DNA of 10,405 nucleotides from Planctomycetota bacterium. Lineage in GTDB: Bacteria > Planctomycetota > Phycisphaerae > UBA1845 > UTPLA1. Below the pieces are notes generated by a model. That model saw nothing but the letters and a program-made list of their open reading frames with translations, did not search any database and was not told where the DNA came from. Each line of letters starts with the position of its first letter. Positions within the stretch are counted from its first letter, which is position 1. Position numbers and translations under genes: made by a program. Shown one piece after another: positions 5,574-10,405 of the stretch. The stretch spans positions 1-10,405 of the forward strand of contig JAPULF010000352.1 of NCBI GenBank assembly GCA_027295245.1. Reading direction: 5' to 3'.

Positions 5574-7643
5574 TCAACCCCGGGCGGGGGCCACGGACCC
5601 GGTCGTATTGGGTTGCGGTCCGCTTACCGCTGGATGGGCACGCGCCGCAGGGTGGGTTTTGTAAATGTCTTCGCAAAGGGCCCGTAGCGGTTCGGCTACG
5701 CTCCACGCCTGCCACGGACAGCCCCCCGGGCCGTGTGGCGGATCGCCGTCCGCAACCTCGCTGATGCCTCCCAGCCCCGCGTCCGACACGTGCGACTCCA
5801 GACCCGCCAACAGGCTCCGGGCCTCGGCCGTCGCCCCCTCCCCGCGAACCCGCACAAACGCCGTCACAAACGGCCCCAGCAGCCACGGCCAGACGCTGCC
5901 GCGATGGTACGCCGCGTCCCTTGCCGCCATGTCGCCGGAGTACCGCGGACAGTAGTCCCCGTCGTCCGGCACCAGCGTCCGCATGCCCATCGGCGTCCAC
6001 AACAACCGCCGGCAAACGTCGACGACACTCGGCCAACGCGATCGGTCCAACACCGGATACGGCAGGCTCACCGCGAATACCTGATTCGGCCGGACGCACG
6101 CGTCCGTGACGCCGCTGCGATGATCGACATCCACGACATCAAAAAGACAACCGGCGGCTTCGTTCCAGAATCGGGCGTTGAACGAGGTCCGGCACTTCTC
6201 CGCCGCGCTCGCCCACCGCTCGCCTCGTGCCCGATCGCCGATCCGTTCGGCGAACAACGCCCCGATTCGAAGCGCGTTGAACCAAAGGGCGTTGATCTCG
6301 ACCGGCTTGCCGATCCGCGGTGTGACGACCCAGTCGTTCACCTTGGCGTCCATCCAGGTAAGCTGCAAGCCTTCGGTCCCGGCCTTCAGCAACCCGTCGT
6401 CGCAAAGGCCGATGCCGTGCCGCGTACCGCCCTCGTGCGCCTCCAGAATCGACGTAATGACCGGATACATCGTGTCGGCGACGAACTCCCAGTCGTCGGT
6501 GTAGGCGAGGTAGCGGTCGATGGCGTGGAGATACCAGAGCGTGGCATCCACCGTGTTGTATCCGGGCGGCTCGTTGAACGGGGGAAACCGGTTCGGAATC
6601 ATGCCCGCGTCTACATACTGAACGTACCCCCGAATGATGTCGCGAGCATCGTCGAACCGCCCCGTCACGAGGCACAGCCCCGGCAACGATATAAACGTGT
6701 CACGCCCCCAATCGCCGAACCACGGATAGCCCGCGATAACCGTCCTGGACCCGCCCGCGCGGGCCACGACGAAGTCCGATGTCGCCGCCGCCAGCGGCCC
6801 AATCAGCGGATCGTCTGCGAACTCTTTGCCGCCGGGCCGAACGAGCGGTGCGGTCTCGGTCGCCGCCGAAAAGGCCCGCCCCGCGTCCCGCCACGATGCC
6901 TTTTCCGTCGTCGCCGCAATCACGAGTCCTTCGCCGTCACCGCGTTTCACCGTCGCATTCACGACGCCGGGCATGAACAGGTCTTGCCGCGAATCCAGGC
7001 CCCGCGCCGCCTCGGCCCCGAGTACGAAGTCGTAGTACCAGTCCGGTTTGGACTTGAACCGACCGTTGTGCGAAAGCCGCCAAGGCGGTCGACCGCCCCC
7101 CCAATGAAAGGTCACGTCGTCCGCGCCGACATCGGCCGTCGGCGGACCCATCGTCTTGTAATTGGTGAGCCTGTGGTAGTGCCGGCTCGTACACAGAGGC
7201 CGGATCGACAATCGAACGTCCTCCGGTCCCTCGATCAAACGATAGCGCACAAACGTCGTGTCCTCGCCCCTCGCCATGCAAAGGGTCTGCTCGACGACGG
7301 CATCGCCCAGGCGCCACGTCCACGTCGGAAACGGCCGCGCCGCAAACCGTTCGAGCAACCGGTATCCGCGCGGGTGAACGGTTTCGGGGTAATCGTTCGA
7401 GGCCAGCTCATAGGTAAGGCCGTTGATGGAAACCGTCGCATCGAGCTTGGCGAGCAAAACGAAACGCTCGATCGGTGGCTTCACCGCCGCCACCAACAGC
7501 CCGTGATAGCGACGCGTCAACAGTCCGGTCACGCTGGCCATCGCATATCCGCCACGGCCGTTGGCCACCATCCACTCCAGTTCTCGGGCGCTGTCTAGGT
7601 CGTTGAGTCGGGACCGGTTAATCGTGGCGTCGTTATGCCTCAA
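5574..7643 (-). CDS. Glycogen debranching enzyme (amylo-alpha-1,6-glucosidase)
   Basis: The 689-residue cytoplasmic enzyme should hydrolyse alpha-1,6 branch points of glycogen or related glucans. It is of the single-activity archaeal/bacterial type (GDE_N plus GDE_C, GH133-like), not the GlgX/pullulanase type. The N-terminal beta-rich domain (about 20-300) opens with EWMVANGRGGYAMASVTG and RRYHGLLVAA. The (alpha/alpha)6 catalytic part (about 305-660) carries the diagnostic WFGDWGRDTF (308-317), then NRFPPF (351-356), LQLTWMDAKV (426-435), KPVEINALW (446-454), RPNQ (518-521), YHRGSVWPW (579-587) and CPWQAWSVAE (642-651). Length matches the family. The last 25 residues are a proline/alanine-rich tail without a domain. 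The start is TTG, chosen because GAAAGGA lies five bases upstream. The 56-base gap to the zinc-ribbon gene ahead of it has no clear promoter, so the two may be co-transcribed. Confidence 0.94.
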   Translation of the reverse strand: MRHNDATINRSRLNDLDSARELEWMVANGRGGYAMASVTGLLTRRYHGLLVAAVKPPIERFVLLAKLDATVSINGLTYELASNDYPETVHPRGYRLLERFAARPFPTWTWRLGDAVVEQTLCMARGEDTTFVRYRLIEGPEDVRLSIRPLCTSRHYHRLTNYKTMGPPTADVGADDVTFHWGGGRPPWRLSHNGRFKSKPDWYYDFVLGAEAARGLDSRQDLFMPGVVNATVKRGDGEGLVIAATTEKASWRDAGRAFSAATETAPLVRPGGKEFADDPLIGPLAAATSDFVVARAGGSRTVIAGYPWFGDWGRDTFISLPGLCLVTGRFDDARDIIRGYVQYVDAGMIPNRFPPFNEPPGYNTVDATLWYLHAIDRYLAYTDDWEFVADTMYPVITSILEAHEGGTRHGIGLCDDGLLKAGTEGLQLTWMDAKVNDWVVTPRIGKPVEINALWFNALRIGALFAERIGDRARGERWASAAEKCRTSFNARFWNEAAGCLFDVVDVDHRSGVTDACVRPNQVFAVSLPYPVLDRSRWPSVVDVCRRLLWTPMGMRTLVPDDGDYCPRYSGDMAARDAAYHRGSVWPWLLGPFVTAFVRVRGEGATAEARSLLAGLESHVSDAGLGGISEVADGDPPHGPGGCPWQAWSVAEPLRALCEDIYKTHPAARAHPAVSGPQPNTTGSVAPARG

Positions 7644-7648
7644 GTCGT

Positions 7649-7655
7649 TCCTTTC
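7649..7655 (-). promoter_or_regulatory. Strong ribosome binding site for a TTG start
   Basis: On the - strand GAAAGGA lies five bases before TTG at 7643-7641. It is among the clearest Shine-Dalgarno sequences in the window and supports the rare start codon of the debranching enzyme. Confidence 0.75.
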
Positions 7656-7699
7656 AGGATCCCCAGGGTGTCACACTTGATTCTCCCCCACCGATCACG

Positions 7700-8458
7700 T
7701 CACGGCAATAGCTGCCAAGCAAGGAAAATCGCCGAAGACGCCCCGCCGCAGAATATCCCAACCCAGGCCGCCACGCGGCCGGGATGGGGTTTACCCATTT
7801 TACGGGCCCGCTGCAGACCGCCGATTCCCAATCCGATCGCCACCGCGCCGAATATGGCGAACTTGAACATGAACACCGACGCGATCCCGAGAATGACCGC
7901 CGCGGTGGCAAGCCCGTTTCCGCCATGGTCCGATTTCATGATCGACGAAGCGCCCTCTATCGTGAACGGAATGCCGCACGAGGTGCAGACGTTGGCGTCC
8001 ACCGGCATGTGTGTATCGCAGCGCGGACAGACGATGACCGACAGCTCGTCCGAAATCCGAAGAATCTTCGGGGCCTTGTCGCCGGCGGCGGCGTACGCGT
8101 GTACCGGCGTGGGCAATTGTCCGTCATCCGCGACGAGCGCCGGGCCGCTGGCTAAGCCGGTGTTGTGGTCCACCGCGGGAACAATGAAAACGGCCCCGCA
8201 AGACGGGCATCGTCCGGGCTGTCCACTCATCCGACTCGATGCCTCCAGAATAGAGCTGCACCGTTGACACGCGAACGTGAACCGGATCTGAGCGGTTTCG
8301 ACCGCCGTCTCAGTCTTGACGGGTGGCAGTGGCAGGGCGCCCTCTTCCGGAAGGCTGAAGTGTTTCGAACAGTGCGGGCAGGCCACCATCCGGCCCACCA
8401 TCTCCGCCGAGCCGGTGACCGACTTGCCACAGGACGGGCAATCCAGTTGATACGCCAT
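7700..8458 (-). CDS. Triple zinc-ribbon protein with DUF4190-like membrane tail
   Basis: The 252-residue product has three CxxC pairs-of-pairs: C7/C10 with C27/C30 (CPSCG...CPHC), C64/C67 with C84/C87 (CQRC...CPSCG) and C144/C147 with C158/C161 (CPRC...CTSCG). The first two ribbons have the wider 16-residue spacing of MJ0042-like finger domains; the third has a short 10-residue spacing like zinc-ribbon headers. Residues 180-250 hold a hydrophobic hairpin, GLATAAVILGIASVFMF to about 215 and a final helix at 229-249, resembling the DUF4190 membrane domain, with a basic loop RARKMGKPHPGR between. Function is unknown. ATG 8458 is preferred; a GTG directly before it (8461) is also in frame. A -10-like TATCAT lies eight bases upstream. 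The gap from the dehydrogenase stop is 63 bases. It shares the ribbon-plus-membrane theme with the pair at the left end of the window but is not an obvious paralogue. Confidence 0.87.
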   Translation of the reverse strand: MAYQLDCPSCGKSVTGSAEMVGRMVACPHCSKHFSLPEEGALPLPPVKTETAVETAQIRFTFACQRCSSILEASSRMSGQPGRCPSCGAVFIVPAVDHNTGLASGPALVADDGQLPTPVHAYAAAGDKAPKILRISDELSVIVCPRCDTHMPVDANVCTSCGIPFTIEGASSIMKSDHGGNGLATAAVILGIASVFMFKFAIFGAVAIGLGIGGLQRARKMGKPHPGRVAAWVGIFCGGASSAIFLAWQLLP

Positions 8459-8466
8459 CACGCTCT

Positions 8467-8472
8467 ATGATA
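8467..8472 (-). promoter_or_regulatory. Possible -10 box ahead of the triple zinc-ribbon gene
   Basis: On the - strand TATCAT lies eight bases before the ATG at 8458 and five before the alternative GTG at 8461. No -35 match is visible at the normal distance, where the DNA is almost pure G+C. If used, the mRNA would be leaderless or nearly so; there is no good Shine-Dalgarno sequence to argue otherwise. Confidence 0.3.
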
Positions 8473-8473
8473 A

Positions 8474-8501
8474 CGCGGCAAAGCCCGGGGCGGGCGCCGC
8501 G
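8474..8501 (-). terminator. GC-rich hairpin between dehydrogenase and zinc-ribbon genes
   Basis: On the - strand CGCGGC pairs with GCCGCG at the base, and an inner GCCC pairs with GGGC around a GCCCC loop, with three unpaired T on one side. The stem has ten G-C pairs and starts 20 bases after the dehydrogenase stop. There is no T run after it. It could weaken read-through or protect the upstream mRNA end; it ends next to the -10-like box of the following gene. Confidence 0.35.
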
Positions 8502-8521
8502 AAAACCAACACGGCCGGCAA

Positions 8522-9763
8522 TTACGGCGAAGGTTCGAACGCGGCCTTGACGATCGGATATCGGCTCCGCGCCGTCAATTGACGAAAGACCGATCTGTAT
8601 TCCGCCAACGGAAACCGGGCCACCGGAATAACCGAAAGATCGATCCGCCTGCTGCGGATCCATTCAAAAACAAGGTCGTAGGTGTGTACCCGTCGGCCGT
8701 CGACCGACTCGATCTGCCGCCCGTTCGCGCCGATGATCTCGATTTCATCGAACCACAAGGGCGTCGTGTCCAGCAGTGTGATCCCGCTCGTGCCCACTGC
8801 GACAACCGCCCCCCGGCTACGGGTCCACTTCAGGGCATCGGTCAGCCCGGCCCCTGTCCCGGTGCAGTCGTACGTGACGTCGAACCCGCCGACCAGAATC
8901 TGGTTGCCGAATCGGGCCGGGATACGTCGGCCGCCGACCCGGTCCGCAATGTCGTCGTAGCGTTGGCCCGCGCTCCTGCCCCTCGGATGCCGGATCACCT
9001 CGGTGGCCCCGAGTCTGCTCGCCAGCTCACCCTGAAAGGCATGACGCGCCACGATCGTGATTCGATTGTCCAACAGAAGGCCGCGAATGGCGGCAACGAC
9101 CCCCAACGCGATCAGCCCGGACCCGTTGACCAGCACCGATTCGCCGGCCCGAGGATGCCGCCGAAGCACGGCGTGAACCGCCGACGCTATCGGATCGGTC
9201 AAGACGGCGGCCTCGTCCGAAACACCGTCCGGCACGGCGTGCAACTGCGATCGATGCGCCACGAAATGCGAGGCCCAACTCCCGCCCGTTAGCCCGTTCA
9301 GCCCCAGCAACGCCCGGGGCGGCATGCCGTTCGCACCCGCGGATTCGCACAGGGAGGTCCGGCCGTCGGCACAGAATCGGCACGGGGCGGCATCGTCGCG
9401 CCAGTGGCAGCCAAGCGCCGGATCGACGCATACCCGCTGGCCGGGCCGCCAGTCGGAAACGTCGCTTCCGATCCGTTCAATCGTCGCGACATTCTCGTGT
9501 CCCAGAATCGCCGGAAAGCTGGAAAATCGCTGCAACACCGTCGCCGGGTGCAGCCGCTGCATGATTAACGCAAGATCGGTCCCGCAAACGCCGCCCAGGA
9601 TCGTCCGGAGCCGAACCCAATCGGGACCCGGCAATTCGGGCACGGGCCGCTCAACAAGCCGCAAGGAGGACATGCCGCCGTAAAAGGCCCTGCGACTGAC
9701 GAATCCCGCGACCTTGCAGAGTGCCCAACGCATCGGGCTCGGTTGGTATTCAAGTGCCCGCAT
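8522..9763 (-). CDS. Zinc-dependent MDR-family alcohol dehydrogenase-like protein
   Basis: The 413-residue protein is a medium-chain dehydrogenase/reductase that should oxidise an alcohol or polyol with NAD(P)+; the substrate cannot be read from the sequence. Catalytic zinc ligands are visible: GGVCGTD with C60 and D63, GHENV with H89 and E90, and D190 in LTDPIAS where most relatives have E. The structural zinc lobe is C119-x8-C128-x2-C131-x7-C139 instead of the usual C-x2-C-x2-C-x7-C, a form I associate with an MDR subgroup carrying a longer C..R..PPC lobe. The nucleotide-binding fold starts at VLVNGSGLIALG (210-221) and the family DCTG appears at 299-302. An N-terminal extension (residues 1-30) precedes the usual LVERPVPE start. 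The gene follows the amidase-like gene by 64 bases with a promoter-like sequence in the gap, and no Shine-Dalgarno sequence is present. Confidence 0.9.
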   Translation of the reverse strand: MRALEYQPSPMRWALCKVAGFVSRRAFYGGMSSLRLVERPVPELPGPDWVRLRTILGGVCGTDLALIMQRLHPATVLQRFSSFPAILGHENVATIERIGSDVSDWRPGQRVCVDPALGCHWRDDAAPCRFCADGRTSLCESAGANGMPPRALLGLNGLTGGSWASHFVAHRSQLHAVPDGVSDEAAVLTDPIASAVHAVLRRHPRAGESVLVNGSGLIALGVVAAIRGLLLDNRITIVARHAFQGELASRLGATEVIRHPRGRSAGQRYDDIADRVGGRRIPARFGNQILVGGFDVTYDCTGTGAGLTDALKWTRSRGAVVAVGTSGITLLDTTPLWFDEIEIIGANGRQIESVDGRRVHTYDLVFEWIRSRRIDLSVIPVARFPLAEYRSVFRQLTARSRYPIVKAAFEPSP

Positions 9764-9773
9764 GATCAGGCGT

Positions 9774-9803
9774 AGGATAACCCAACCACCGGGCCGATAT
9801 CAG
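9774..9803 (-). promoter_or_regulatory. Possible promoter of the MDR dehydrogenase gene
   Basis: On the - strand CTGATA (9803-9798) and TATCCT (9779-9774) are separated by 18 bases, each matching four to five positions of the sigma-70 consensus. The -10 ends ten bases before the ATG at 9763, so the leader would be only a few bases long, in line with the absence of a Shine-Dalgarno sequence. Confidence 0.4.
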
Positions 9804-9827
9804 CCGCGAGATAACGAGGAGCAACGA

Positions 9828-10298
9828 TTAGTCGAGATGAGTACCGGCAACGGCCGTTGCCGACGACGGGGCGGCGAAGATGCGAGATTGCGGAATCCCA
9901 TATTTCTGTTGCAGGTGACCGACAATGCGGGCCAGGGCCTTGGCCTGCGACCGGGAAGGCTGTTGATCGACTCTCGATCGGGTCAAAACGACCTGAATGA
10001 CGCCCTCCGATCGCGGGTCGTGGCGGCTCGTCTGCCAGGCATTGCTCTGATAGAGGCGGCCCGAGCCGTCGATCCGGAAATGGAAGAAGCCGGGCTCGAG
10101 AGCGGATTCGGTCCGAACGCTGATACCGTCCCACGGCGACGCGGCCGATGCCGTCAGACTTTGAAGAGTCTGGGGCCGCTGAGTCGGCGCGAGTTGGTCG
10201 GCCCAGAAAAGGAAAAACGTCCCGCACGTAGTCGAGATTACGAGGATAATCAGCGTCTTGTAATGACGATGCTGATGTCGAGCGGAATCTTGCGGCAT
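9828..10298 (-). CDS. Membrane-anchored, degenerate amidase_2/PGRP-like protein
   Basis: The 156-residue product has a basic/histidine-rich start, one membrane helix at about 14-34 and then a periplasmic or extracytoplasmic domain. Residues 56-143 follow the pattern of the amidase_2 (N-acetylmuramoyl-L-alanine amidase/PGRP) fold: W-x-x-I at 56-59, FFHFRIDGSGRLYQSNAW (71-88) for 'yHFvId.dG.iyeg..W', GVIQVVLTR (99-107) for 'giGI.lvG', QPSRSQAKALARIVGHLQ (113-130) for 'pt..Q..al..Lv..L', then YGIPQSRI (133-140). The usual zinc ligands are missing: the strand that should read I-H-H-S is ISVRTESA (59-66), and the segment after I140 that should bring the second histidine is FAAPSS. It is therefore probably not a peptidoglycan amidase but a binding or structural relic. 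The start has an excellent Shine-Dalgarno sequence. Confidence in the gene is high, in the fold moderate. Confidence 0.72.
   Translation of the reverse strand: MPQDSARHQHRHYKTLIILVISTTCGTFFLFWADQLAPTQRPQTLQSLTASAASPWDGISVRTESALEPGFFHFRIDGSGRLYQSNAWQTSRHDPRSEGVIQVVLTRSRVDQQPSRSQAKALARIVGHLQQKYGIPQSRIFAAPSSATAVAGTHLD
9845..9862. repeat. Perfect 18-base palindrome in the 3' end of the amidase-like gene
   Basis: CGGCAACGGCCGTTGCCG is its own reverse complement; as RNA it forms a seven-pair stem with a GGCC loop. It lies 15 bases before the end of the amidase-like coding region, within codons for the Ala/Thr/Val/Gly-rich tail. There is no T run after it in either direction. It may be chance in GC-rich coding DNA, a transcript-end hairpin, or a binding site. 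Confidence 0.5.
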
Positions 10299-10300
10299 TA

Positions 10301-10308
10301 CTTCCTCT
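10301..10308 (-). promoter_or_regulatory. Ribosome binding site of the amidase-like gene
   Basis: On the - strand AGAGGAAG lies just upstream of ATG 10298, with GAGG five bases from the start. It confirms this start over the longer, out-of-frame open stretch on the same strand. No convincing promoter was found in the remaining bases to the window edge. Confidence 0.7.
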
Positions 10309-10405
10309 GGCCTCGACGGGGGCGATCGTCGCGCACACTGCAGGCACGCCCCGAAACGCGCCTACCTAACGTAGCTATCGGCAATACGCAAATACGAAAT
10401 CGAAA

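Noticed and set aside
5733..7598. A 621-codon open frame on the + strand opposite the debranching enzyme
   Set aside because: Its translation is rich in Arg and Pro with no domain pattern, as expected of the antisense frame of a GC-rich gene, while the - strand frame carries a full set of debranching-enzyme motifs.
9766..10347. A 193-codon - strand frame overlapping the amidase-like gene
   Set aside because: No domain pattern and no ribosome site, whereas the 156-residue frame has AGAGGAAG ahead of its ATG and a membrane helix plus fold-like pattern.
1..10405. CRISPR arrays, insertion sequences, tRNA genes, toxin-antitoxin or defence systems
   Set aside because: No direct repeats with regular spacers, no transposase or terminal inverted repeats, no cloverleaf-like sequence and no recognisable defence proteins were seen on either strand.

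Overview
The window looks like chromosome from a GC-rich bacterium, most likely a member of the Planctomycetota (Phycisphaerae-like is my guess). The clues are several membrane proteins led by CPxC...CPxCG zinc ribbons of the style common in that phylum, a menaquinone gene set of the UbiD/UbiE/UbiX type, weak or absent Shine-Dalgarno sequences ahead of several starts, and an amidase_2-like small protein. This assignment rests on protein style alone; no rRNA or other marker is present.

Left part (1-5503, all on the + strand). The tail of a UbiD-family decarboxylase is followed by two tandem paralogous zinc-ribbon/three-helix membrane proteins, an unrecognised 232-residue soluble protein, a UbiE/MenG methyltransferase, a 621-residue membrane protein with a helical-repeat (TPR-like) tail whose start overlaps the menG stop, and UbiX flavin prenyltransferase. 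UbiX makes the prenylated FMN that UbiD needs, and MenG does the final ring methylation of menaquinone, so the recognisable genes form a late quinone-biosynthesis group. Three unrecognised genes sit between ubiD and menG; from about 560 to 2130 the DNA is visibly poorer in G+C than menG.

Right part (5574-10298, all on the - strand, convergent with the left part). Read in the direction of transcription (right to left) it holds a membrane-anchored, apparently inactive amidase/PGRP-fold protein, a zinc-dependent MDR dehydrogenase, a protein with three zinc ribbons and a DUF4190-like membrane tail, and a complete archaeal/bacterial-type glycogen debranching enzyme starting at TTG. Gaps of 56 to 64 bases would allow co-transcription, but there are promoter-like hexamers just ahead of the dehydrogenase and the zinc-ribbon gene. 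No clear pathway links these four genes.

No tRNA, rRNA, insertion sequence, CRISPR array or recognised defence system was seen. No stretch longer than about 100 bases lacks a gene. The most interesting material is the tandem zinc-ribbon pair with its unknown neighbour inside the quinone locus, the degenerate amidase-like protein, the membrane/TPR-like protein coupled to menG, and a set of start codons that lie 7 to 10 bases after a -10-like hexamer, suggesting leaderless or nearly leaderless mRNAs.
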